The notes under the pieces were generated by a model. That model ran no database searches. It worked only from the letters and a program-made list of their open reading frames with translations, and had not been told where the DNA came from. The position numbers and the translations under genes are program-made. From an uncultured Sphaerochaeta sp. (lineage in GTDB: Bacteria; Spirochaetota; Spirochaetia; Sphaerochaetales; Sphaerochaetaceae), in contig NZ_OY781940.1 in assembly GCF_963677315.1 (NCBI RefSeq), positions 422,001 through 486,000 on the forward strand: a DNA stretch of 64,000 bases, given 5' to 3'. This document shows positions 42,958 to 51,003 of this stretch, one piece after another (positions within the stretch are counted from its first letter, which is position 1; each line of letters starts with the position of its first letter).

Positions 42958-44247
42958 CTACCTCCCACTCTCTGCATTGATCAAAAACAACTCAAAGGAA
43001 CCGACCGAAAGATCGGTCTCCCGGACACAGAGTGCCACCCGGTACGATTCATCGAGACTCTTCCATATCTGGTTGGCTATCTCACCTCCCGATCCCTTCA
43101 AAACAACTTGTCTCGGTTTACCGGCAAAGGGGGGAAGAGGATTACCATCCCCTTCATAGGTATGAATGAGATGCCCTTCCCCTCTCCTCGGATGCGGGTA
43201 GGGAAAGAGGGCTCTCTCACACGCTTCCCTCTTCCTTCTCAGAATCGAGAGGGAGTACGCTCCGCCATCAGAAAAATCAACCAATCCACTGATACGGCTG
43301 GTATAGTTCGGGGCATCGGGTTCATAGGTGCGGCCCTCAAGTGCTTCTGCCATTCCCTTGCCTTCAGCAAGCGAGGAGAGGATGGTGTCGCTCTGGTCGC
43401 CATTGGAAACCACAAGCTTGGTTTCATACGTATCCATAGCACGGTAGATGATCAGGGAAGGGTCCTCAACCAAGCGCTCATCAATTGCCTCAGTCCTGAC
43501 AGTCCCGGCATCTGCAACCAATCGACGGTTTTTGCTGTGTTCGCTTCGTGCGGTTATGAAGTAGGCGACAATACTCTTTCCTTCTTCGTTCAATCCACAC
43601 ACAATACCCCTTCCAGGATATCGTTGTGCCTGCAGTGCTTTGTTCAAATCCATTCCATACTCCAATAATTGACAATAGTGCTCCACGGTTTCAGGAAGCA
43701 ATTTCCACTCGACTGTTTCCAGAATCCGCTTTGCCAGACTCTCCGGCGTATCGCCATCAAGCACCTCGAGCGAGCGCTGTGCGAGGATCGGACCGGCATC
43801 CGCTTCCTCACTGACGATGTGCACGGTTGCCCCGCTGAGTTTAACCCCACGTTCCAAGGCAGCCTCATGCACCCGCCTGCCATAATACCCTTTTCCACAG
43901 AAGCTGGGTATCAGGGAGGGGTGGATATTGAGAATCCTCTCAGGGTACTGCCTCACAACATTGCCACTGAGAATGGTCAAAAAACCAGCCAATACCACCA
44001 AATCTATACGGTAGGTTCCAAGCAAAGCCAAGAGTTCTGTTTCAAACCGTGCCCTCTTGAGTTGTTTTTTGTCAAGGGCAACAGCAGGAATTCCCTTCAG
44101 CTTTGCACGATCCAGGGCTTGTGCATCACTTCTGTCGCTGACTACCAGGACAACCGAACCATGATTGAGCAGGAGAGCATCAGCAGCATCAAGCATAGCT
44201 TGAAGGTTGGTCCCGCTTCCGCTTGCCAATACAGCGATACGGATCAT
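42958..44247 (-). CDS. purN: GAR formyltransferase fused to a PurO-type IMP cyclohydrolase
   Basis: The 429-residue protein has two enzymes. Residues 1-190 are PurN: VLASGSGTNLQAML at the start, LAGFLTILS, and the catalytic HPSLIPSF; it formylates GAR. Residues about 205-429 match the archaeal-type IMP cyclohydrolase PurO: YPGRGIVCGLNEEGKSIVAY, RSEHSKNR, VVSNGDQSDTI, and PNYTSRISG. This would close FAICAR to IMP. The true start is ATG 44247, which overlaps the purM stop as ATGA, not the longer frame. Together with the free AICAR formyltransferase this replaces a bifunctional PurH. Confidence 0.9.
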   Translation of the reverse strand: MIRIAVLASGSGTNLQAMLDAADALLLNHGSVVLVVSDRSDAQALDRAKLKGIPAVALDKKQLKRARFETELLALLGTYRIDLVVLAGFLTILSGNVVRQYPERILNIHPSLIPSFCGKGYYGRRVHEAALERGVKLSGATVHIVSEEADAGPILAQRSLEVLDGDTPESLAKRILETVEWKLLPETVEHYCQLLEYGMDLNKALQAQRYPGRGIVCGLNEEGKSIVAYFITARSEHSKNRRLVADAGTVRTEAIDERLVEDPSLIIYRAMDTYETKLVVSNGDQSDTILSSLAEGKGMAEALEGRTYEPDAPNYTSRISGLVDFSDGGAYSLSILRRKREACERALFPYPHPRRGEGHLIHTYEGDGNPLPPFAGKPRQVVLKGSGGEIANQIWKSLDESYRVALCVRETDLSVGSFELFLINAESGR

Positions 44248-45263
44248 GTGATCACCACCCCTTCTGATTCTGTCACTTCCCCAAGGACCCAAGCATCAGG
44301 AATAAGGGAGAGAGCAAGCTCAGCATCCTCTCCCTCGATGGCAAGCACCATTCCAACTCCCATGTTGAATGTGGCATACATGTCCTCGTCAGGAATTGAT
44401 CCTGTTTGCTGGATAAGACCAAAGATTGGTTTCTGCTTGATAGATTCCACATTAATTGCGGCCCCAAGTCCAGCAGGAAGCATCCTGGGGATATTCTCAT
44501 AGAATCCCCCTCCGGTAATGTGGCTTGCCCCCTTTATGGAAATCTTTTCGGCAAGTTCCAACACCTGGGAAACATAGATTCTTGTTGGTGTAAGCAACTC
44601 TTCGCCCAGGGTACAACCAAGTTCCTCATACCAATGAAAAAGCAAGGAAGGGTCACTATCCAGATCAAAGACCTGCCTGATGAGGGAGAATCCATTGGAG
44701 TGCACCCCGCTTGAAGGCAGTGCCAGGAGGCAGTCTCCACTCTTCATGGTGGATGGGTCGAAGATTCTTTCCTTTTCAGCCACAGCTACACAGAATCCTG
44801 CAAGGTCATACTCTCCCCTCTGGTAGAAACCCGGCATCTCTGCCGTCTCGCCCCCGATCAGGGCACATCCCGCCTGCAGGCACCCCTTGGAAACCCCTTT
44901 GACAATCTGTTCCACTTTCAGTGGAGCAAGCAGACCCAAGGCAATGTAATCAAGGAAGAGACGTGGCTTTGCACCGCAGCAGATGACATCGTTGACACAC
45001 ATGGCGACACAATCAATTCCTACTGAATCGTGGCGATCCAAGGCAAATGCTATCTTGAGCTTGGTACCTACCCCATCAGTACCACATACCAGAACGGGGT
45101 GGGGGGTGTCTTCCAGATCGAGTTCAAAGAGACCGGAGAAACCTCCGAGATCGGAGCGGACCCCGTCAATCATGGTGGAGGCCACATGCTTCTTCATCAG
45201 CTCAACGGCTTTATAGCCCCGCCTCACATCAACCCCAGCATCTGCATATCTTTGTGCTTGCAT
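44244..45263 (-). CDS. purM: Phosphoribosylformylglycinamidine cyclo-ligase
   Basis: The 339 residues fit AIR synthetase: YADAGVDVRRGYKAVELMK at the N-terminus, VCGTDGVGTKLKIAF, VCGAKPRLFLDYIALG-type loop, GGETAEMPGFY, and HITGGGFYENIPRML. It closes FGAM to AIR with ATP. ATG 45263 is chosen over TTG 45269 because AGGAG lies six bases before it. Overlaps purN by four bases. Confidence 0.96.
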   Translation of the reverse strand: MQAQRYADAGVDVRRGYKAVELMKKHVASTMIDGVRSDLGGFSGLFELDLEDTPHPVLVCGTDGVGTKLKIAFALDRHDSVGIDCVAMCVNDVICCGAKPRLFLDYIALGLLAPLKVEQIVKGVSKGCLQAGCALIGGETAEMPGFYQRGEYDLAGFCVAVAEKERIFDPSTMKSGDCLLALPSSGVHSNGFSLIRQVFDLDSDPSLLFHWYEELGCTLGEELLTPTRIYVSQVLELAEKISIKGASHITGGGFYENIPRMLPAGLGAAINVESIKQKPIFGLIQQTGSIPDEDMYATFNMGVGMVLAIEGEDAELALSLIPDAWVLGEVTESEGVVIT

Positions 45264-45272
45264 AACCAACTC

Positions 45273-46658
45273 CTATAACGCTTTGGGACAGGGATACTCA
45301 CCGGTAAAACATGCTCGGCAGAACCCAATACCCGGATGATCTGAAAGCTTTATCACTTGGTCAGTAGTAAGGAATCCAAGTGAGTCGACACCAAGGATTG
45401 CCTCCATGGCCTTATGGTCATGATTACAGGCAAAAAGATCTTTCTTTGAATCAATATCCGTACCGTAATAACAGGGGAACAGAAAGGGAGGAGCCGATGA
45501 GCGCAAATGAACCTCTTTAGCTCCTGCTTCCCTAAGCAGGCGAACAATACGCTTGCTTGTGGTTCCCCTTACGATGGAGTCATCGATCAGGACCACTCGT
45601 TTCCCTCGCACCGTAGAGCTGATCGGATTGAGTTTGATACGTACCGTACTCTCCCGCTCACCCTGCTTCGGTTGGATGAATGTCCTGCCAATGTACTTGT
45701 TCTTGATAAACCCAATCCCATAGGGAATCCCTGACTGCCTGGAATACCCTATTGCAGCATCAATCCCACTATCAGGCACTCCTATGACCACATCTGCCTG
45801 AGAAGGGTGCTCCAGGGCGAGGAATGCCCCACTGCGGATTCTTGCCTCATGGACACTGATGGTGTCTATGACGCTGTCTGGACGTGCAAAATAGATGAGT
45901 TCAAAGACACAGAGGCTGGAATCCACGCTCTTGCAATGCTCTTTATTGGAATGGATCGTTCCATCCTTGCCGTCAATGATGCAGATCTCCCCAGGCTCAA
46001 TATCCCGAAGGAACTGAGCCCCAACAGCATCAAGGGCACAACTTTCACTGGCAAATACATACCCATCTTCCACTTTGCCCAGACAGAGTGGACGGAACCC
46101 ATGGGGGTCCCGCACGGCAATGAGCGAATCTTCACTCATCACCAGAAGGGAGTAGGCCCCCTTCACCTCATCCATGGTCTTGGAGAGAGCCTCTTCCAGG
46201 CTTTGGGATTCCAACCGGTGGCTGGTGAGAATATGGGCAAACACCTCCGTATCGCTCGAGGAGTGAAAAAGCGATCCTTTCAACTCCAAGGTACTACGAA
46301 GTTCCTGGTCATTGACCAGGTTCCCGTTGTGGGCCAGGGCAAGACTGCCCAGCATATGATGGAAAATCATTGGTTGGACATTCTCTGGGCTTCTCTCCCC
46401 GCTCGTCCCATAGCGGGTATGGGCGATAGCCATCCTTGAGGAGCCGGAGGGAAGCTCTGGGGGATGTTCAAAAACATCGGCAACCAAGCCCACATCCTTG
46501 GTTACGCTCAACATACCATCGCAGTTGAAGGCTATTCCACAACCCTCTTGCCCCCGATGCTGCAACGCATACAGACCCTTGAAACAAGCCTGGTTGACCG
46601 CCACCTTGGAGGGACTGTAGATGCCAAAAACACCACAAGCCTCATTGAGGGAACTCAT
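45273..46658 (-). CDS. purF: Amidophosphoribosyltransferase
   Basis: The 461-residue enzyme starts the pathway by making phosphoribosylamine from PRPP and glutamine. A short propeptide of seven residues precedes the nucleophile C8 of CGVFGIY. The glutaminase domain has HTRYGTSGE and AHNGNLVN. The PRPP loop is VVLIDDSIVRGTTSKRI (about 345-361). Cysteines CNHD and CRACFTGEYPCP near the end fit an iron-sulfur form as in Bacillus. It shares one base with the purC stop. Confidence 0.96.
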   Translation of the reverse strand: MSSLNEACGVFGIYSPSKVAVNQACFKGLYALQHRGQEGCGIAFNCDGMLSVTKDVGLVADVFEHPPELPSGSSRMAIAHTRYGTSGERSPENVQPMIFHHMLGSLALAHNGNLVNDQELRSTLELKGSLFHSSSDTEVFAHILTSHRLESQSLEEALSKTMDEVKGAYSLLVMSEDSLIAVRDPHGFRPLCLGKVEDGYVFASESCALDAVGAQFLRDIEPGEICIIDGKDGTIHSNKEHCKSVDSSLCVFELIYFARPDSVIDTISVHEARIRSGAFLALEHPSQADVVIGVPDSGIDAAIGYSRQSGIPYGIGFIKNKYIGRTFIQPKQGERESTVRIKLNPISSTVRGKRVVLIDDSIVRGTTSKRIVRLLREAGAKEVHLRSSAPPFLFPCYYGTDIDSKKDLFACNHDHKAMEAILGVDSLGFLTTDQVIKLSDHPGIGFCRACFTGEYPCPKAL

Positions 46659-47371
46659 CAGGCATCTCCCATCAGTCGTGACAATATTTCCTGATACGCT
46701 GCTTCCACATCCCCAAGGTCCCTTCTGAAGCGGTCCTTGTCCAACTTTCTGTTGGTTTTGGTATCCCAGAACCTGCAGGTATCGGGGGATATCTCATCGC
46801 TGAGGAGAAGCTGTCCACTAGAGGTCATCCCAAATTCCAACTTGAAATCGACCAAGGTAATGCCCAGGTCCTCAAGGTAGGAACAGAGTATCCCATTGAT
46901 ACGTAGCGCATAGTCGGTGATCAGCTGAACCTGTTCGTCTGTTGCCAGTGAGAGCGCCTGTATGTGATAGGTGTTCACCATGGGATCAGCCAGATCATCA
47001 CGCTTGTAACAGAATTCCAAGACAGGGGTAGAGAGATGCACTCCCTCATCCAAACCGAGACGAGCCGAGAGAGAACCGGCAGCAATATTACGGACGATCA
47101 CCTCCAGAGGTATGATCTTCACCGCCTTTACCAAGGTATCGGTGTCGCTGAGTTGCTCGACAAAGTGAGTCGGGATACCCTTCCCTTCCAAGAGTTGCAT
47201 CATATGATTGGTGACCTTGTTGTTGATCGCCCCCTTGCCAAGTATCGAGCCTCGCTTCTTTCCATTGAATGCCGTGGCATCATCCTTGTAGGAGACAATG
47301 TACAAATCCTTGTCATCAGTCTCATACACCCGCTTCGCCTTCCCTTCGTAGAGCATGGTTCGCTTTTGCAT
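46658..47371 (-). CDS. purC: SAICAR synthase
   Basis: The 237 residues match the short bacterial PurC: LYEGKAKRVYETDD, DDATAFNGKK, GIPTHFVEQLSDTDTLVKAVKIIPLEVIVRN-type core (residues 70-100), and LVDFKLEFG with LSDEISPDTCRFWD. It condenses CAIR with aspartate. The stop overlaps the purF start (TGATG). Unusually for a spirochaete operon all pur genes except purB are together. Confidence 0.96.
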   Translation of the reverse strand: MQKRTMLYEGKAKRVYETDDKDLYIVSYKDDATAFNGKKRGSILGKGAINNKVTNHMMQLLEGKGIPTHFVEQLSDTDTLVKAVKIIPLEVIVRNIAAGSLSARLGLDEGVHLSTPVLEFCYKRDDLADPMVNTYHIQALSLATDEQVQLITDYALRINGILCSYLEDLGITLVDFKLEFGMTSSGQLLLSDEISPDTCRFWDTKTNRKLDKDRFRRDLGDVEAAYQEILSRLMGDA

Positions 47372-47402
47372 CTGTATCCTCTCTTGTCAATTAAAAAGAG
47401 CC

Positions 47403-47915
47403 TTACCGGCTAGGGGTAAAGCTCCTATGGAAACGCTCATCAGCTTGGGCAACCTTTTCGGCCATCTCTCTTCTGCGCTCTTGTATGCGGAAAGCGAGCG
47501 CTTCATCGCCAAGGGCCAGAATCTGGGCAGCAAGCAGTGCTGCATTGGCCGCCCCATCAATGGCAACTGTTGCCACAGGATAGCCAGTGGGCATCTGTAC
47601 GGTTGAAAGCAAGGCATCCATACCATCGAGTGAGGCTGAAAGGGGGATTCCTATGACGGGAAGCAAGCTTCTACTTGCCAGAACCCCTGCAAGGTGAGCA
47701 GCTTTCCCTGCCGCTGCGATAAGCACGGCATAACCCTCTCCAGCTGCATTCTCAGCGAATTGGATGGTAGCTTCACTACTTCTGTGTGCTGAGAGAATAT
47801 GTGCCTCAAAGGGAATATCCAACTCTTGCAAGACCGTAAAGGCCCCTTCGACCAACGGTGCATCATGTTCGCTGCCAAGCAGCACAGCCACACGGTTTTT
47901 CTGGGTTGTTTGCAT
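47403..47915 (-). CDS. purE: Carboxyaminoimidazole ribonucleotide mutase/carboxylase
   Basis: The 170-residue protein has LLGSEHDAPL, the catalytic SAHRSSE and a GKAAHLAGVLASRSLLPVIGIP segment. Class I PurE needs PurK, while class II uses CO2 and AIR directly. No purK lies in this operon, and the AAAGKAAHL sequence differs from the AGGAAHLPG of class I. A class II enzyme as in Treponema denticola is therefore plausible (inference). It is the first gene of the operon, and its ATG lies six bases after a -10 hexamer. Confidence 0.93.
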   Translation of the reverse strand: MQTTQKNRVAVLLGSEHDAPLVEGAFTVLQELDIPFEAHILSAHRSSEATIQFAENAAGEGYAVLIAAAGKAAHLAGVLASRSLLPVIGIPLSASLDGMDALLSTVQMPTGYPVATVAIDGAANAALLAAQILALGDEALAFRIQERRREMAEKVAQADERFHRSFTPSR

Positions 47916-47921
47916 AGGCGT

Positions 47922-47950
47922 ACCATAGCGAAAATGTTGCGGTTATGCAA
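47922..47950 (-). promoter_or_regulatory. Leaderless-type promoter of the purine operon
   Basis: Minus-strand TTGCAT (47945-47950), 17 bases, TATGGT (47922-47927), six bases to the purE ATG. A GTTGC/GCAAC dyad (arms near 47936-47940 and 47956-47960) brackets the -35 and could be an operator. No purine riboswitch is visible, and there is no room for one downstream of this promoter. Confidence 0.55.
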
Positions 47951-48011
47951 TACCCATGCAACAAAATATATACAGATATGTTAATGTGTCTTATGTCTTA
48001 GGCGTATTGTA

Positions 48012-48452
48012 CTAATTCAAAAAGAGTTTTTCATTCTTTTGCAACAGTTTATGCAACAAAACAACAGTATCCTCAACACACAGGTCACAAGTTCGCAACA
48101 CAATACCACTCTCATCACCCCTGAGTTCACTGCATACAAGTGTGCCGTTCTGCTCAAGGAAACCGTCCACAATCTCCCCAGCATAGTTATAGGAAGTCTG
48201 CTTTGTTGCAGCTTCTACACTACCACCACTGGTAAGCAAGCTGATGATCAGCACTGCTCCGCTGACAGCTCCGCAAGTTGCCTTATGGCCGCCCATACCC
48301 CCGCCGAAGGCTTCGCTCATGATGAATAGGTTCTTCTCGTCGATTCCCACGACATCGGCAAAGCTGCAGGCAACCGCCTGTGCACAGTTGTAACCCTTCT
48401 CCCTGAAAGCGTAGGCACGCTTTACATATTGCGTAGTAGTTATTGTTTCCAT
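48012..48452 (-). CDS. C_GCAxxG_C_C family putative redox protein
   Basis: The 146 residues show the conserved cysteine pattern: YNCAQAV, the Gly-rich SEAFGGGMGGHKATCGAVSGAVLIISL core, and late C-x-x-C in TCDLCVED. The family is often annotated as a split-soret or redox protein in anaerobes, with no firm function. The ATG at 48452 lies seven bases after a -10 and has no Shine-Dalgarno. Its promoter lies in the short gap after the AmrS gene. Confidence 0.8.
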   Translation of the reverse strand: METITTTQYVKRAYAFREKGYNCAQAVACSFADVVGIDEKNLFIMSEAFGGGMGGHKATCGAVSGAVLIISLLTSGGSVEAATKQTSYNYAGEIVDGFLEQNGTLVCSELRGDESGIVLRTCDLCVEDTVVLLHKLLQKNEKLFLN

Positions 48453-48459
48453 AGGGGTA

Positions 48460-48488
48460 ATAGTATCGTTCTACGTTTCCGATTGCAA
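48460..48488 (-). promoter_or_regulatory. Leaderless-type promoter of the C_GCAxxG_C_C gene
   Basis: Minus-strand TTGCAA (48483-48488), 17 bases, TACTAT (48460-48465), then seven bases to the ATG. Confidence 0.65.
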
Positions 48489-48492
48489 GAAG

Positions 48493-49455
48493 TTATGACC
48501 AGGTACCGTAGATATGACGCCCACATTCAGGACAGTGTGAGTGGTCAATAATACTCTCACGGAATACCCAGGAGCGGCGCACCAAAGAGGTCTTGCAATG
48601 TGGGCAGTAGGTATTCTGGTCCAAGGAAGAGTTTCCTGGGTAGATAAAAGGGATCTGGGAATCTTTGGCTACCTTGACCATCTCTTGCAAGAAATGCTCG
48701 CTGGTCTCCCTCTTCTGTTCTTTGTAACGAGGAAAATAACGACTCAGATGCCAGACCTGTACACCTGCTGAGTAAAGGCGCCTTCCAATGGAGGATATCA
48801 TTTGTTTCGTATGTACCCCTTCCATAACCATGGTGGTTATCTCCAGATGAGCTTTGCTTGGAGCGATGTGTTCAATGGCCTTCCACACTGGACGAGAGCT
48901 TCCCCCACAGTAGTCCCGGTAGAATGCCTCATCCCCCTTGATGTCAATATTGAATGCATCGATGTATGGACTGATCCGGTTCAAAGCTTCTTCGCTGAAG
49001 CTACCATTGGTAACCATGATGGTTTTAAGTCCTTCTTGTTTTGCAAAGGTTGCCACCTCTACCATATAGTCCTGCCAAACCAAGGGCTCGCTATAGGTAA
49101 AACTGATGGAAGGACACCGGTTATCCCGAGCAAGCTGAACCACTTCCCTGGCAGTGTAATAGGTTCGCTGGGCTCCAGCCTCCCACGCTCTCTGGCTGAT
49201 CGCATAGTTCTGGCAGAAGGTGCAAGTCAGGTTGCATCCAAACATTGCAATGGAGAGTGTATTGGTCCCCGGCAGGAAGTGGTAGAGAGGCTTCTTCTCA
49301 ACAGGATCTATCGCACTTGAGACCAATCCTCCATAATTATGGGTAAAAATGGTATCTCCAGAACGTTCCCGAACCCCACAAAAACCAATTTCTCCATCCT
49401 TCAGTCTACAGTGACGGTAACAGAAATCACAAACAAGATACGCTGCTGTACTCAC
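48493..49455 (-). CDS. amrS: AmmeMemoRadiSam system radical SAM enzyme
   Basis: The 320-residue enzyme has a pyruvate formate-lyase-activase-like barrel with CNLTCTFC (about residues 74-81). It carries an N-terminal four-cysteine knuckle (C9, C12, C16, C26) and a C-terminal CPHC...CPECG zinc ribbon. It is the radical SAM member of the conserved three-gene set with AMMECR1 and MEMO homologues. The reaction is not established to my knowledge. It overlaps amrA by four bases. Confidence 0.9.
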   Translation of the reverse strand: MSTAAYLVCDFCYRHCRLKDGEIGFCGVRERSGDTIFTHNYGGLVSSAIDPVEKKPLYHFLPGTNTLSIAMFGCNLTCTFCQNYAISQRAWEAGAQRTYYTAREVVQLARDNRCPSISFTYSEPLVWQDYMVEVATFAKQEGLKTIMVTNGSFSEEALNRISPYIDAFNIDIKGDEAFYRDYCGGSSRPVWKAIEHIAPSKAHLEITTMVMEGVHTKQMISSIGRRLYSAGVQVWHLSRYFPRYKEQKRETSEHFLQEMVKVAKDSQIPFIYPGNSSLDQNTYCPHCKTSLVRRSWVFRESIIDHSHCPECGRHIYGTWS

Positions 49456-50012
49456 GACAAGTCCTCTACATACACTTCGGCTTGGAACACTTCAAAACGA
49501 CAAGCTATGTCTGTATAGGCATCGCTTTCAAGGCCAGCCTTCCTTGAAAGCTGACTGAGCATGGTCTGTAGATCCCATCCCTGCTCTGTTGCCACCTGAG
49601 GGAGGAAAACTGCACGATGGTATCCATGACTCAGCAGCACCCCATCCACTCCTAGTCGTATTTGTTTCCAACTATCAATGACTTGCATCTTGGAAAGCAG
49701 GGAGATTTCGAGCACTACCTGTTCTAGTTCCTCTTGCTTGAGAGGGTGAAAACGGGGGTCACTGAAAGCAGACTCCCTTGCCAGTTTGGGTACCTCCTGC
49801 CAGAGAGGGCCCCTTCCCCAAAGGTTGCCGATACAGCCACGTAGGGCCCCTTCCTTTGTATGAATCGTGACAAAACACCCTGCCTCATGGGAAAAAGGAG
49901 GTCTATCTTCCCTCTTCAGTCGATCATAGATCGGCGTATCAGAGTGGGTAAGTGTACTTGTTATGGCTTCCCTAGCCAGCATCAAGAGAGTCTGTTGGTC
50001 AACACGGTTCAT
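49452..50012 (-). CDS. amrA: AmmeMemoRadiSam system protein A (AMMECR1 domain)
   Basis: The 186 residues contain the AMMECR1 signature GCFVTIHTKEGALRGCIGNL (about 46-65), followed by AFSDPRFHPLKQEELEQVVLEISLL and a late GYHRAVFLPQVATEQGWDL. The LRGCIGN Cys and neighbouring acidic residues form a putative active site. The fold is homologous to the human AMMECR1 protein. It is the middle gene of amrB-amrA-amrS, with three bases to amrB. Confidence 0.92.
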   Translation of the reverse strand: MNRVDQQTLLMLAREAITSTLTHSDTPIYDRLKREDRPPFSHEAGCFVTIHTKEGALRGCIGNLWGRGPLWQEVPKLARESAFSDPRFHPLKQEELEQVVLEISLLSKMQVIDSWKQIRLGVDGVLLSHGYHRAVFLPQVATEQGWDLQTMLSQLSRKAGLESDAYTDIACRFEVFQAEVYVEDLS

Positions 50013-50015
50013 TCC

Positions 50016-50870
50016 CTACCTCCAAAGAATCGTTGAATAGGCGACAAAATTCGCGTCATGAGACGAAGACACATCGCTTGATGTGTAATAGTCTGCTACC
50101 CACCCCTTGCATTGCATCCGCCCGGCGATGGATGAGACCAACAAGGCAGCGGCGTAGCCGCATACAGTTGATTGCTTTGCGGCACAGAAGGCAAGTGCTT
50201 CTGAAACCCTTCCCTCACTGAGTAGATGAGCCAAGCTTAAATCATCTTCCTTTACCCTTCCCTCTGCCCTGCTTCCGTAGGGGGTGTAGGCGAAGCGGGG
50301 CCCATAGTGGGTAAAGTCACTGCTTGCAATGATTACCGTTCTTCCCATCTCAAGGTCCTCTCTTCCAAGCTCCTGTATCAACTGACCAGCAAGCTTTTCA
50401 ATTGCTTCTGCCTCACTGAAGCGGGATATCATGGCAAGTGCAACCTTCACAGGACTCTCTTGTGCTGCAATGTATGGCAGGACCATCTCCAGGGCATGTT
50501 CACTCTGTATTGCAGAGAACCACTCTCTCTGCGCACTCGCAAGATTGAAAGCCTGAACATCACCGAGGGGAGTCCTCATTCCGGACAGTGGTGCACTGAC
50601 GATGGTATTGGGAGGGAGTGTTGCATAGTGGCTTGGGCTGATCACCAGGATACGCTCGATCGAACCAAGGCCTGCGGTGAAAAAAGGAGCTATCCCACTG
50701 CTTGAGTAGAACAACCCTGCGTGAGGTAGCACAGCGAACCTATAGGGGCCTCTCTGATAGGTTTTCCGCTTCTTGCTCTCGTCTAACGACTCTGTTACCA
50801 ACAGTCGCAATAGTTCTGAATCCTTTGGATACCAGGAACCCGCATATTGAGCATCTCTGATCATATTCAT
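50016..50870 (-). CDS. amrB: AmmeMemoRadiSam system protein B (MEMO1-like)
   Basis: The 284 residues match MEMO: RDAQYAGSWYPKDSELL, LPHAGLFYSSSGIAPFF, ILVISPSHYA (first metal His), VIIASSDFTHYGPRF (later His) and AALLVSSIAG. Human MEMO1 is an iron- or copper-binding protein of the LigB dioxygenase fold. The ATG at 50870 has GAGG seven bases before it. The longer frame has no such site. Confidence 0.91.
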   Translation of the reverse strand: MNMIRDAQYAGSWYPKDSELLRLLVTESLDESKKRKTYQRGPYRFAVLPHAGLFYSSSGIAPFFTAGLGSIERILVISPSHYATLPPNTIVSAPLSGMRTPLGDVQAFNLASAQREWFSAIQSEHALEMVLPYIAAQESPVKVALAMISRFSEAEAIEKLAGQLIQELGREDLEMGRTVIIASSDFTHYGPRFAYTPYGSRAEGRVKEDDLSLAHLLSEGRVSEALAFCAAKQSTVCGYAAALLVSSIAGRMQCKGWVADYYTSSDVSSSHDANFVAYSTILWR

Positions 50871-50943
50871 CGTGGCACCTCGTATATAATGATAGTCCAC
50901 TGTGAAAGAATTGCAAGGTTACATCCACAAGGAAAAGCAAAGA

Positions 50944-50983
50944 GGCAACGTACCCGGCCGCAGGGATGACCAAGTACGTTGCC
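50944..50983 (-). terminator. Terminator of the sugar operon
   Basis: Arms GGCAACGTAC and GTACGTTGCC (50944-50953 and 50974-50983) are perfectly complementary, with an inner TTGG/CCGG-like match and a T-rich tail on the minus strand. It lies 20 bases past the GH3 stop. Confidence 0.7.
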
Positions 50984-51003
50984 AAACGTGGAGGTAAAAG
51001 AAA

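Noticed and set aside
42160..43668. Long plus-strand open frame of 502 codons opposite purH and purN
   Set aside because: It is antisense to two genes with strong homology, has no promoter or ribosome site, and its product resembles nothing. Codon bias of the minus-strand genes explains the open frame.
47916..48011. Purine riboswitch before purE
   Set aside because: The predicted start is at the purE ATG and the gap lacks the conserved riboswitch core, so there is no room for an aptamer.
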